Source of the DNA: an uncultured Eubacteriales bacterium
Lineage (GTDB): Bacteria > Bacillota > Clostridia > Oscillospirales > Oscillospiraceae
Assembly: GCA_900545585.1 (NCBI GenBank)
Contig: UQZR01000030.1
Span: 1-24,555, forward strand
DNA length: 24,555 nucleotides
Reading direction: 5' to 3'
The notes beneath the pieces are model-generated. The model had not been told where the DNA came from, made no database searches, and worked only from the letters and a program-made list of their open reading frames with translations. Below are positions 1 to 6,639 of the stretch, piece after piece; the stretch's first letter is position 1; each line of letters starts with the position of its first letter. Made by a program: the position numbers and the translations under genes.

Positions 1-117
1 AACAAGAACGACACCGCTCCCATCTTCGAGGTGGCTGACTACGGTATCGTCGGCGATCTGTTCAAGGTCGTTCCCGAACTGATCGAGTCCATCAAGGCTG
101 CTAAGGCCGCGAAGTAA
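1..117 (+). CDS. etfA: Electron transfer flavoprotein alpha subunit, C-terminal end (partial)
   Basis: Only the last 38 codons are inside the window; the gene enters from the left edge in frame 1 and ends at TAA 115-117. The visible part contains APIFEVADYGIVGDLFKVVP, the hallmark C-terminal segment of EtfA, which helps bind FAD in the alpha-subunit domain II. EtfA pairs with EtfB and passes electrons from acyl-CoA dehydrogenases (or a bifurcating partner) to other carriers in the cytoplasm. In Clostridia it usually sits right after etfB in a butyryl-CoA dehydrogenase or similar operon; that context lies outside the window. The tail is alanine/lysine rich. Family assignment is strong despite the short piece; which Etf system it belongs to cannot be told. 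Confidence 0.9.
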   Translation, partial: NKNDTAPIFEVADYGIVGDLFKVVPELIESIKAAKAAK

Positions 118-136
118 CTCTTTTTCCTGATACCCA

Positions 137-171
137 GCAAAGACCTCCGCCGTACAGGCGGAGGTCTTTGC
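137..171 (+). terminator. Hairpin terminator after etfA
   Basis: A perfect 15-bp inverted repeat (137-151 with 157-171) around a 5-nt loop, 20 nt after the etfA stop. The following T tract is weak (ttatat), so some read-through is possible. It probably ends the etf transcript. Confidence 0.8.
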
Positions 172-290
172 TTATATCGGAGCGGGCGTCAACCGTTCCA
201 TTTTTCCGAAAACGGCGGAGTGCAAACAGCCTGCCGGAACGCCTGACGTAGAGATAGATATTTACTGTCTGCGGGATAGCATTTACCGCC
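172..290. other. Intergenic stretch with no recognised feature
   Basis: About 120 nt between the etfA terminator and the next promoter. I see no open reading frame with a ribosome binding site, no RNA motif and no strong repeat here. Confidence 0.5.
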
Positions 291-319
291 TTGACGCAAG
301 GGCGGTTTTTCGGTATACT
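291..319 (+). promoter_or_regulatory. Sigma-A-type promoter for the small membrane protein
   Basis: TTGACG (291-296), 17-nt spacer, TATACT (314-319). It lies just upstream of a GGGAGGAGG ribosome site (329-337) and the ATG at 344, giving a very short leader. Confidence 0.8.
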
Positions 320-343
320 GTCCCAAACGGGAGGAGGGATTTC

Positions 344-550
344 ATGGGCTTCGTGGCTTTGATCGGACTGTACTTCGTGCCGCTGCTGTGCCTGTTGTGC
401 GCGGCATGGTCCTACGTCCGCTACAAAAACGAGCACGAGGACAAGGAAATGGCGGAGAAGGACCACAAGCGGGTGCGCGTCCTGCTGATCGCAGCGGCGG
501 TATCACTGGTGGTATTTCTGGCGCTGAAATTCATGTTCCCTGTGACATAA
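344..550 (+). CDS. Small two-helix membrane protein of unknown function (68 aa)
   Basis: A 68-residue protein with two predicted membrane helices, about residues 4-24 and 47-65, joined by a highly charged loop rich in K, E, D and H (about 27-46). The ATG at 344 follows a strong GGGAGGAGG site by 6 nt. The gene is a complete single-gene transcription unit: consensus promoter immediately upstream and a 15-bp terminator hairpin right after the stop. I do not recognise the family. The short size, hairpin-like topology and dedicated promoter suggest a small integral membrane protein, perhaps a regulator or stress peptide, but this is only inference. A reading frame on the opposite strand (101-466) is taken as a shadow because it lacks a ribosome site and crosses the promoter and both hairpin regions. 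Confidence 0.75.
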   Translation: MGFVALIGLYFVPLLCLLCAAWSYVRYKNEHEDKEMAEKDHKRVRVLLIAAAVSLVVFLALKFMFPVT

Positions 551-553
551 GCG

Positions 554-587
554 AAAAAGGCTCTGACCAAGCGGTCAGAGCCTTTTT
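554..587 (+). terminator. Bidirectional terminator
   Basis: A perfect 15-bp stem (554-568 with 573-587) with a 4-nt loop; five A at the left and five T at the right make it able to work on both strands. It ends the 68-aa gene and, read on the minus strand, the UPF0340 gene. Confidence 0.9.
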
Positions 588-666
588 GGTTCACGATTGT
601 CCCCGTGGAGGAACGCGTTTTTCCTGCTTATGCCTGCACCGGACGGCTTCTGCCGCGCGGCGGTGC
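588..666. other. Short spacer between convergent units
   Basis: Downstream of the shared terminator and of the minus-strand UPF0340 stop. No gene or motif seen. Confidence 0.4.
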
Positions 667-1266
667 TCAGAACTCGGGATAGCCGTCCTTCAGGGACTCG
701 TCGTACACGGCGCGGTCACCGCCGATGAACTTGGGCCGCACCCGCGCAGCCAGCAGGATGGCATCGCCGATGTGGTCCTGGGGCAGACGCACCGGCACCG
801 CCACCTTTTTCAGGTGCATGCCGATCAGTGTGCCGCCGATGTCCAGACCGGCGTCGGCCCTGATCTCCTCCAGCGCCACGGGGTGCCGGAACGCCTGGTA
901 CGCGGCGGTGGCGAAGGAGCTGCCCGCCTTGGGCTGGGGCACCACGTTGACAATTTCGGCGTTGGGCACGGCCTCGTGCTCCACGATGATGGCGCGGTTC
1001 AGATGCTCACAGCACTGGGCGGCGATATAGACGCCCATGGGCCCGAACACGCTGTTCAGCCCCTCGAAGATGGCGGCGGCGACCTCCGGTGTGGACCAGC
1101 TGCCCACCTTTTTGCCCACCACCTCGCTGGTGCTGCATCCTACCACCACGATCTGGCCCTTATGGAGCCGGGCCGCCTCGGCCAGCTGGGCTGCCGCATT
1201 GGCCGCCTCCTGCCGCACCTGTTCATGCAGACCCTTCTGCTCCAGCTCATGCACAATACCTGCCAT
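667..1266 (-). CDS. UPF0340 (DUF436, YwlG-like) protein
   Basis: The 199-residue protein matches the UPF0340/TIGR01440 family: the N-terminal part carries GQIVVVGCSTSEVVGKKVGS, then a central segment with FGPMGVYIAAQCCEHLNRA and a C-terminal DAGLDIGGTLIGMHLKKV...PVRLP block, all typical of B. subtilis YwlG relatives (about 180 aa). The molecular function of this family is not established to my knowledge. I chose ATG 1266 because it is preceded by a GGGGTG site at a good distance; an in-frame ATG at 1284 and TTG at 1290 lack one. There is no promoter between it and the upstream S-component gene, only a stem-loop (1302-1331), so expression probably depends on read-through from that gene. Confidence 0.85.
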   Translation of the reverse strand: MAGIVHELEQKGLHEQVRQEAANAAAQLAEAARLHKGQIVVVGCSTSEVVGKKVGSWSTPEVAAAIFEGLNSVFGPMGVYIAAQCCEHLNRAIIVEHEAVPNAEIVNVVPQPKAGSSFATAAYQAFRHPVALEEIRADAGLDIGGTLIGMHLKKVAVPVRLPQDHIGDAILLAARVRPKFIGGDRAVYDESLKDGYPEF

Positions 1267-1301
1267 AAAAAACACCCCGTTCATATACAAATTAAAAGAG
1301 A

Positions 1302-1331
1302 TATGGCGAGCCGAAAAACCGGCTCGCCATA
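1302..1331 (-). terminator. Terminator or attenuating hairpin between the S component and UPF0340 genes
   Basis: A perfect 12-bp stem (1302-1313 with 1320-1331), loop of 6, followed on the minus strand by tctctttta. The U tract is interrupted, so termination may be partial. This matters because no separate promoter is visible for the downstream UPF0340 gene. Confidence 0.75.
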
Positions 1332-1338
1332 CAGTATA

Positions 1339-1848
1339 TCACACGCTGACCTTTTCTTCAAGATGGGTACGGCGGGCCACCTGCAGCAGCAGGAAACCGG
1401 CGATGAGACCCACGGCGCCCTGCACCAGATTGCCGGGGACGCTGGCCGCAGCGCCGATGCCCTTACCCAGCAGCAGTGCGGCGTAGCCGAAGTAGCCGGC
1501 CACCATGATGATCTCACTGACGAGACCACTGACCAGAGCACCCACGGAGCTCTTGCCGAGGGCCTTGAAGATCAGGGCGCCCACCAGCGCCATCAGACCC
1601 TTGATGATCAGGGTGCCGGGGGCGTAGTGGCCGTAACCCAGCAGCAGGTCCGCCAGCATGGAGCCGATACCGCCGGCCGCACCGCCCCACCAGGGACCCA
1701 GCAGCCACCCGCTCAGCAGCACGAAGCAGTCACCCAGATTCACGAAGCCGTTCATGGGGGAGGGGATCTGCACCACCATCGTGGCCACGCAGGTCAGTGC
1801 CGCCAGCACGGCGGCCATTACCATCGTTCTGATTTTCTTGTCGGACAT
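1339..1848 (-). CDS. ECF transporter S component (substrate-binding membrane protein)
   Basis: A 169-residue, very hydrophobic protein with about five to six membrane helices, matching the ECF-type substrate-specific component superfamily (PF12822-like). Visible hallmarks are the N-terminal KIRTMVMAAVLAALTCVAT helix, the NLGDCFVLLSGWLLGPWWG segment and the GGIGSMLADLLLGY loop that follow it, as in riboflavin/thiamin/pyridoxine-type S components. S components bind a vitamin and dock on an EcfA1-EcfA2-EcfT energising module; a complete module is encoded at 15700-18229. ATG 1848 has a GAGGTG site 7 nt upstream; a longer frame upstream of it crosses the promoter region and is rejected. The gene is divergent from a MocR regulator, which suggests a pyridoxine/pyridoxal-type substrate (inference, not visible in the protein). 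Confidence 0.85.
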   Translation of the reverse strand: MSDKKIRTMVMAAVLAALTCVATMVVQIPSPMNGFVNLGDCFVLLSGWLLGPWWGGAAGGIGSMLADLLLGYGHYAPGTLIIKGLMALVGALIFKALGKSSVGALVSGLVSEIIMVAGYFGYAALLLGKGIGAAASVPGNLVQGAVGLIAGFLLLQVARRTHLEEKVSV

Positions 1849-1894
1849 GGTCTTGCACCTCACAAAATTTGTTCCGCGCAGGACCAAAAAGTCC

Positions 1895-1923
1895 TTGCAA
1901 TCGCGGTATAGCTGTATTATAGT
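1895..1923 (+). promoter_or_regulatory. Promoter of the MocR regulator gene
   Basis: TTGCAA (1895-1900), 17-nt spacer, TATAGT (1918-1923). Transcription would start near 1930, about 57 nt before the chosen start codon. Confidence 0.7.
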
Positions 1924-1974
1924 GAGAACTGGTATTATTAAAATATCCATTTTGATTTTTCTTGTTAATACCAG
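1912..1974. promoter_or_regulatory. Probable MocR operator: repeated half-sites
   Basis: A 9-bp inverted repeat, CTGGTATTA (1929-1937) and TAATACCAG (1966-1974), flanks an A/T-rich core of 28 nt. A further similar copy, CTGTATTAT (1912-1920), lies 17 nt to the left in direct orientation, although part of it coincides with the -10 boxes. MocR-family regulators are known to bind direct and inverted repeats in the divergent region beside their own gene. The right half-site abuts the MocR ribosome site, which would allow autorepression; the left half-site lies between -10 and -35 of the S-component promoter. Confidence 0.6.
1916..1944 (-). promoter_or_regulatory. Promoter of the ECF S-component gene
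   Basis: Perfect minus-strand TATAAT at 1921-1916, overlapping the plus-strand -10 by four bases. The -35 position (about 1938-1944) is A/T rich but a poor match, which is what one expects of an activator-dependent promoter. Confidence 0.6.
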
Positions 1975-1986
1975 ATGGAGGATGAT

Positions 1987-3390
1987 ATGCTGACCTATCC
2001 ACTGACAAAGACCGGCGGCGTCAGTCTGTACGAGCAGCTGTACCGCCGCATCAAGGATGATATTCTCACCGGGCGGCTGGCGGCGGGGGAGAAGCTGCCG
2101 TCCAAGCGGGCGCTGGCGGCCCATCTGGAGGTCAGTGTCATCACGGTGAAAAATGCCTATGAGCAGCTGATGGCCGAGGGGTACATCTACGGCATGGAGA
2201 AGCGGGGGTACTACGTCAGCCCTGTCCAGCGTCCGCTGGCGGCCCAACGTGCTGCATCACCCGCCGCAGCGCCTGCGCCGCAGAGCTGGGAGATGGACCT
2301 GGTGACCAACTCCATCGCGGCGGAGGACTTTCCCTTTACCGTCTGGGCGCGGCTGATGCGCCAGACCATCTTAGAGGAGGGCACCGGCCTGCTCCACGCC
2401 ATGCCGCCCCAGGGCGCACCGGAGCTGCGCACCGCCATCGCCGCCTATCTCCGGCAGTTTCGGGGTATGGCGGTGGACGCGGAGCAGATCATCATCGGCG
2501 CCGGTACGGAGCAGCTGTACAGCATGCTGGTGCAGCTGCTGGGCCGCGGGAAGCGCTACGCCGCCGAGGACCCAGGGTACAGCAAGATCATCCGCATCTA
2601 CCGCAGCAATCAGGCGGAGGTGGTGTCCATCCCGCTGGACAGCGCGGGGCTGTCGGTGACGGCATTGGAACGCGCCCACGCTGATGTGGTACACATCTCG
2701 CCCAGCCACCACTATCCCACGGGTATTGTCATGCCCATCGCCCGCCGTCAGGAGCTGCTGCACTGGGCGGAGCAGGGGACGGACCGATACATTCTGGAGG
2801 ACGACTACGACAGCGAGTTCCGCTTTGTAGGCCGCCCCATCCCCACATTGTTCTCCGTGGACGAGGGTGGGCGCGTTGTCTATCTGAACACATTTTCCAA
2901 GACCATCGCGCCGTCCATCCGCATCAGCTATATGGTGCTGCCGCAGCGGCTGCTCCCTGCCTTTCGGGAGAAGCTGGGGTTCTATTCCAGCACCGTCTCC
3001 GGTTTCGAGCAGTACACGCTGGCTCGCTTTATGGCGGAGGGGTACTACGAAAAGCACCTGAACCGCATGCGCAAGCGCTATCACCAGAAGCGGGATGCAG
3101 TGATCGCCTGTATCCGCGGCGGCCCGTTGGCCCCGAGGGCCCGTATCACCGAGGAGGACGCGGGACTGCACTTCCTGATGACGCTGGATACGTCCCTGTC
3201 CGACACGGCACTGCGCCGCATGGCGGAGCAGCGAGGGCTGCGTCTGGCTATGCTGTCGGAGTATTACAGCGATCACGACGCCGCGCCGCCCCATGTGCTG
3301 GTGGTGAACTACTCCGGCGTGGAACTGGAAAAACTGCCCCGGGCGCTGGCACGTCTGGCGGAGATATTGGAGGAACATGACCATGAATGA
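1987..3390 (+). CDS. MocR-type (GntR family) PLP-dependent transcriptional regulator
   Basis: A 467-residue fusion of an N-terminal GntR winged helix (about residues 10-75, with SLYEQLYRRIKDDILTGRL and KRALAAHLEVSVITVKNAYEQL) and a class I aminotransferase fold. The fold I PLP site is visible: EDDYDSEFRF (residues 271-280) and the Schiff-base lysine in NTFSKTIAPS (K305). Such proteins use PLP as a cofactor or effector and usually control vitamin B6, GABA or amino-acid genes. ATG 1987 (MLTYPLTK) is preferred: the in-frame ATG at 1975 is itself part of the TGGAGG ribosome site. Divergent from the ECF S component, its likely target. The last codons overlap the GreA-like gene. Confidence in the family is high; the regulon is inferred. 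Confidence 0.92.
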   Translation: MLTYPLTKTGGVSLYEQLYRRIKDDILTGRLAAGEKLPSKRALAAHLEVSVITVKNAYEQLMAEGYIYGMEKRGYYVSPVQRPLAAQRAASPAAAPAPQSWEMDLVTNSIAAEDFPFTVWARLMRQTILEEGTGLLHAMPPQGAPELRTAIAAYLRQFRGMAVDAEQIIIGAGTEQLYSMLVQLLGRGKRYAAEDPGYSKIIRIYRSNQAEVVSIPLDSAGLSVTALERAHADVVHISPSHHYPTGIVMPIARRQELLHWAEQGTDRYILEDDYDSEFRFVGRPIPTLFSVDEGGRVVYLNTFSKTIAPSIRISYMVLPQRLLPAFREKLGFYSSTVSGFEQYTLARFMAEGYYEKHLNRMRKRYHQKRDAVIACIRGGPLAPRARITEEDAGLHFLMTLDTSLSDTALRRMAEQRGLRLAMLSEYYSDHDAAPPHVLVVNYSGVELEKLPRALARLAEILEEHDHE

Positions 3391-3886
3391 TGAACTGACC
3401 CGCAGCGACATACAGAAGATGCAGGAGGAGATCGACTACCGTGTGCAGGTGCTGCGTCCCAAGCTGATCGAGGACGTGCAGACGGCGAGGGCCTTCGGCG
3501 ACCTCAGCGAGAATTTCGAGTACAAATGCGCCAAACAGGACAAAAACCGCAACGACGCCCGCATCCGCTATCTCCAGCGGATGATCAGGACTGCCCACGT
3601 CATTGAGGACCGCTCCTCTGCCGACACGGCGGGGCTGTACGACACGGTGGAGATTTTTATGGAGAACCTGGGAAGGAGCCGGAAGATCCAGCTGGTCACC
3701 ACCCTGCGGCAGGACGCCCTGAAGGGCCTTATCAGCAAAGAATCGCCGGTGGGCCGCGCCGTCATGGGCGCGAAGGTGGGCGACCGCGTCCATGTGGACA
3801 TGGGCGGCGGCAAGGGCTATTACGTCCGCATCGACGGCATCGAGAAGGGGAAGGACGATGGCTCCATTCCCATCGGCAGCTTCTGA
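3383..3886 (+). CDS. GreA-like transcript cleavage/elongation factor
   Basis: The 167-residue protein has the two-part Gre layout. The N-terminal coiled coil (about 1-75) carries ARAFGDLSENFEY, where D40 and E43 match the acidic tip residues that GreA places in the RNA polymerase secondary channel. The C-terminal globular domain contains ISKESPVGRAVMGAKVGDRV, the conserved Gre C-terminal block. It would stimulate cleavage of backtracked RNA by RNA polymerase. The gene overlaps the end of the MocR gene by 8 nt (14 nt if ATG 3377 is used); GGAGG at 3369-3373 is 9 nt from ATG 3383 but only 3 nt from 3377, so 3383 is preferred. Translation is probably coupled to the regulator. It differs enough from classical GreA (about 158 aa, e.g. 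RIKYLEARI middle) that it may be a second, paralogous Gre factor. Confidence 0.85.
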   Translation: MNDELTRSDIQKMQEEIDYRVQVLRPKLIEDVQTARAFGDLSENFEYKCAKQDKNRNDARIRYLQRMIRTAHVIEDRSSADTAGLYDTVEIFMENLGRSRKIQLVTTLRQDALKGLISKESPVGRAVMGAKVGDRVHVDMGGGKGYYVRIDGIEKGKDDGSIPIGSF

Positions 3887-3931
3887 AAAAGAGAGAGACG
3901 GGACACATCGCGTCCCGTCTCTCTCTTTTTT
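3886..3931. terminator. Bidirectional terminator between convergent genes
   Basis: A 19-bp perfect stem (3886-3904 with 3912-3930) with a 7-nt loop, A tract on the left and T tract on the right. It begins at the last base of the greA-like stop, and the minus-strand HAD gene's TAA (3932-3930) lies in the T tract. Confidence 0.95.
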
Positions 3932-4556
3932 ACAGCAGCTCATCAAAGGACCGGATGTACCGGTCGCACACGGCCCGCATTTCCGGCTCCGTACCGGCAA
4001 AGAAGGGGTCGAACACGCCCACGGTGCGCATGCCGGCAGCGCGGGCCCCGCGGCATGCCTCCACCGAGTCGTCGTACAGCGTGCAGTCCTCCGGCTTTAC
4101 GCGCATCATCTCTGCCGCCAGGCGCCACAGCTGGGGATCTTTTTTCTCACGGTGCAGCTCCTGGGCAAAGATGATGCGTTCAAAATACGGCGTCAGGCCC
4201 AGGTGGTCCAGTGCGGTGCGGCAGTGTACCGGCACGGCGCTGGTGACCACGATCATGCGTTCTCCGGCGGAGCGCAGCTTTTCCAGATATTCCCGCACGC
4301 CGGGCTTTACCGGTACAGACGTGCCGTACAGATCGCCGGCCATGTCCATCCACTCCGCCATGATGGCCTCCTCCGACTCCGGAAGATGGCAGAACTCCTT
4401 GGTGAACCTGGCGGCCAGCGGGAAGATGGTGTGGGCTACGCCCTCGTAGTATTCTTTGGTGTAGGGCAGGCCCCGCTTGGCCAGGAACGCGGTGTCCACA
4501 TCCTTCCAGATGCCGTTGGAGTCGATGAGGGTGCCGTCCATGTCGAAAATCTGCAT
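3930..4556 (-). CDS. HAD-superfamily hydrolase (phosphatase-like)
   Basis: A 208-residue haloacid dehalogenase-type protein. Motif I is FDMDGTLID near the N-terminus (nucleophile and acid Asp), motif II is VVTSA, motif III is the lysine of REKKDPQLW, and motif IV is TLYDDSVEA. A helical cap of about 60 residues between motifs I and II makes it subclass I, as in phosphoglycolate phosphatase or beta-phosphoglucomutase relatives; it would cleave a small phosphorylated metabolite in the cytoplasm, substrate unknown. ATG 4556 has AAGGAGA 6 nt upstream; an 18-codon extension to 4610 lacks a ribosome site and overlaps the promoter. It is a single-gene unit that converges on the Gre-like gene and is divergent from tmk. 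Confidence 0.88.
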   Translation of the reverse strand: MQIFDMDGTLIDSNGIWKDVDTAFLAKRGLPYTKEYYEGVAHTIFPLAARFTKEFCHLPESEEAIMAEWMDMAGDLYGTSVPVKPGVREYLEKLRSAGERMIVVTSAVPVHCRTALDHLGLTPYFERIIFAQELHREKKDPQLWRLAAEMMRVKPEDCTLYDDSVEACRGARAAGMRTVGVFDPFFAGTEPEMRAVCDRYIRSFDELL

Positions 4557-4605
4557 ATGCGTCTCCTTTTTCGGGATAGGTCTGTAAAATTTTCTGTCCG
4601 ATGGT

Positions 4606-4635
4606 ATCATAGCACAGGGCGGGGCCGCGTGTAAA
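4606..4635 (-). promoter_or_regulatory. Promoter of the HAD hydrolase gene
   Basis: Minus-strand TTTACA (4635-4630), 18-nt spacer, TATGAT (4611-4606). Sits back to back with the tmk promoter. Confidence 0.65.
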
Positions 4636-4694
4636 TGGGCGGGCCGCCGAAATTCCGGCGAAAAGGGCGGGGACGGCCCTTTCTGTCTACGATA

Positions 4695-4723
4695 TGGACA
4701 AACGGGGAAAACTGTGGTACAAT
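4695..4723 (+). promoter_or_regulatory. Promoter of the tmk-mltG-U32 operon
   Basis: TGGACA (4695-4700), 17-nt spacer, TACAAT (4718-4723), about 43 nt before the tmk start codon. Confidence 0.75.
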
Positions 4724-4765
4724 ACCCCGTATTATGGGCGGCTGTGCCCAGAGGAGGAGAGCGGT

Positions 4766-5431
4766 ATGGGGAAACTCATCGTATTTGAGGGGACGGACGG
4801 CTCCGGCAAGGCCACCCAGTCGGCGCTGCTATGTCAGGAGCTGGAAAAACGGGGCATCGCGTTCCGCAAGCTGGAATTTCCCCGCTATCAGGAGGAGTCC
4901 TCCGCGCTGATCCGGCTGTATCTGGGCGGCGCTTTCGGCAGCGCCCCCGACGATGTCAACGCCTACGCCGCGTCCACGTTTTACTCCGTGGACCGCTACG
5001 CCTCCTATAAGCAGGACTGGGGCGGGTTCTACGAAGCCGGCGGGCTGCTGATCGCGGATCGCTATACCACCAGCAACGCCGTCCACCAGACCAGCAAGCT
5101 GCCGCCGGAGAAGCGGGACGCCTTCCTGGACTGGCTGTTCGACTTCGAGTACCATCTGCTGGGGCTGCCGGAGCCTACCCGCGTGCTGTATCTGGACATG
5201 CCCGTCGAGGCCACGGAGCAGATGATGCGCCTGCGGGAGGAGGCTACCCATACCAAGGCCGATATTCACGAGAAGGACGAGGCGTACCTCCGCCGCTGCC
5301 GCGAAAACGCCGCCTATGTGGTGGCACGGTGCGGCTGGACGCGGATCGACTGCGCAAAGGATGGCGCGCCCCGCTTGATCAATGACATTCACCGCGAAGT
5401 GATGGCGTGTGTGGCCGACCTCATCGGCTGA
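4766..5431 (+). CDS. tmk: Thymidylate kinase-like (deoxy)nucleoside monophosphate kinase
   Basis: A 221-residue P-loop kinase of the thymidylate kinase family: Walker A in FEGTDGSGKATQ (residues 8-19), the DRYTTSNAVHQ motif that binds the substrate phosphate, and a LID region with RLREEATHTKADIHEKDEAYL. It would phosphorylate dTMP to dTDP with ATP. ATG 4766 follows GGAGGAGA closely; a longer frame back to 4694 starts inside the promoter. The LID sequence (THTKADIHEKD) differs from the textbook TMPK LID, and canonical tmk in Firmicutes usually sits by holB, so this could be a second, divergent enzyme of the same family. First gene of a tmk-mltG-U32 operon, 23 nt from mltG. Confidence 0.85.
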   Translation: MGKLIVFEGTDGSGKATQSALLCQELEKRGIAFRKLEFPRYQEESSALIRLYLGGAFGSAPDDVNAYAASTFYSVDRYASYKQDWGGFYEAGGLLIADRYTTSNAVHQTSKLPPEKRDAFLDWLFDFEYHLLGLPEPTRVLYLDMPVEATEQMMRLREEATHTKADIHEKDEAYLRRCRENAAYVVARCGWTRIDCAKDGAPRLINDIHREVMACVADLIG

Positions 5432-5454
5432 CCCGCCGGAAAGGAGATTTTTCT

Positions 5455-6639
5455 ATGTCTAATTATGACAGACGCGACAGACAGGACGAGACGGCCATGT
5501 GGGACGCCGGTGAGGTCCGTCGTCAGGAGTCCGCCCAGCAGCAGCGCCGCGGCGATGAAAAGCGCCGCAGTGCCCGCCGCCGCACCGGCACCGCCATCTA
5601 TCTGGTGTGCGTGGTGCTGGGCTCGTGCCTGCTGGCAGGTATCGGCTGGCTGATGATCAACGACCTGTGCTCCCTGAACAAGGCCCCTGTGGAGGTGGAG
5701 ATCACCGTGGAGGAGGGCGACAGCGTGTCCGATGTGGCCAAAAAGCTGAAGGACGCGGGACTGGTGAATTCCAAGGGCTTTTTCCAGCTGGCCAGCGGCT
5801 TCCTGCATTACAGCCGCTACGTGGAGCCGGGCACCTATAAGCTCAACAGCGACATGGACTTCCGCGCCCTCATTGTGAACATGCACGACTGGAAGCAGGA
5901 TTCCATGGATGCGCAGGGACTGGTGCAGGTCACCATCCCGGAGGGCTACACCGTCCGGCAGATCATCGACCTGCTGGCGGAGAAGGGCGTGGCCACCAAG
6001 GCTGAGCTGGAGGACGCCTGCGCGAACTTTGATTTCGAGAACTATTCCTTCCTGTCCTCCGACACGCTGGGCAGCATCGACCGCATGGAGGGCTTCCTGT
6101 TCCCCACCACCTACACCTTCGACAAGAACAAGACGGCGGTGTTCGCAGTAGATACCATGCTGACCATGTTCAAGAACCAGATCAGCCAGCAGATGCTGGA
6201 GGACATCAAGAATTCTCCCTACGACCTGAAGCAGATCATTACCATGGCCTCCATCATCGAGAAGGAATCCATCGGCGATGATACCGAGCGCAAGAATATC
6301 AGCTCCGTCATCCACAACCGTCTGGAGCAGCCCAATAGTGAGAAGGGCGGCCGCCTGCTGCAGCTGTGCTCCTCCATCAACTATATCATGGTCCACGATG
6401 GCATCAGCAAGTTCGATACCACCATCGAGAGTCCCTACAACACCTATATCCACGAGGGGCTGACCCCGGGGCCCATCTGCAATCCGGGCCTCAGCGCCAT
6501 CAAGGCCGCCATCTACCCGGCGGATACGGACTATTACTTCTTCGCGCTGGGCACCGATGACAAGAGCCACTTCTTCACCGACTACAACGAGCATCTCCGC
6601 TTCATCAACAGTGCGGAGTACCAGCCCATCTACTCCTGA
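5455..6639 (+). CDS. mltG: Endolytic peptidoglycan transglycosylase MltG (YceG-like)
   Basis: A 394-residue membrane-anchored lytic transglycosylase that cuts nascent glycan strands and so sets strand length at the cell membrane. The N-terminal 42 residues are charged and cytoplasmic, followed by one membrane helix (about 46-66), a LysM-like part (about 77-140, EEGDSVSDVAKKLKDAGLV), the MltG core with RMEGFLFPTTYTF, and the catalytic motif MASIIEKES, where E269 matches the essential Glu of E. coli MltG. The C-terminal NPGLSAIKAAIYPADTDYYF block is typical. ATG 5455 follows AAAGGAGA. The stop overlaps the next start (TGATG), so translation of the U32 gene is coupled; the mltG-U32 neighbourhood recalls yrrL-yrrN/O of B. 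subtilis. Confidence 0.95.
   Translation: MSNYDRRDRQDETAMWDAGEVRRQESAQQQRRGDEKRRSARRRTGTAIYLVCVVLGSCLLAGIGWLMINDLCSLNKAPVEVEITVEEGDSVSDVAKKLKDAGLVNSKGFFQLASGFLHYSRYVEPGTYKLNSDMDFRALIVNMHDWKQDSMDAQGLVQVTIPEGYTVRQIIDLLAEKGVATKAELEDACANFDFENYSFLSSDTLGSIDRMEGFLFPTTYTFDKNKTAVFAVDTMLTMFKNQISQQMLEDIKNSPYDLKQIITMASIIEKESIGDDTERKNISSVIHNRLEQPNSEKGGRLLQLCSSINYIMVHDGISKFDTTIESPYNTYIHEGLTPGPICNPGLSAIKAAIYPADTDYYFFALGTDDKSHFFTDYNEHLRFINSAEYQPIYS

Noticed and set aside
101..466. Minus-strand frame with a signal-like hydrophobic start
   Set aside because: Crosses the promoter and the terminator hairpin of the plus-strand units and has no ribosome site.
388..1911. A 507-codon plus-strand frame across the UPF0340 and S-component genes
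   Set aside because: Overlaps the terminators and three genes with recognised families; product is low-complexity and has no ribosome site.
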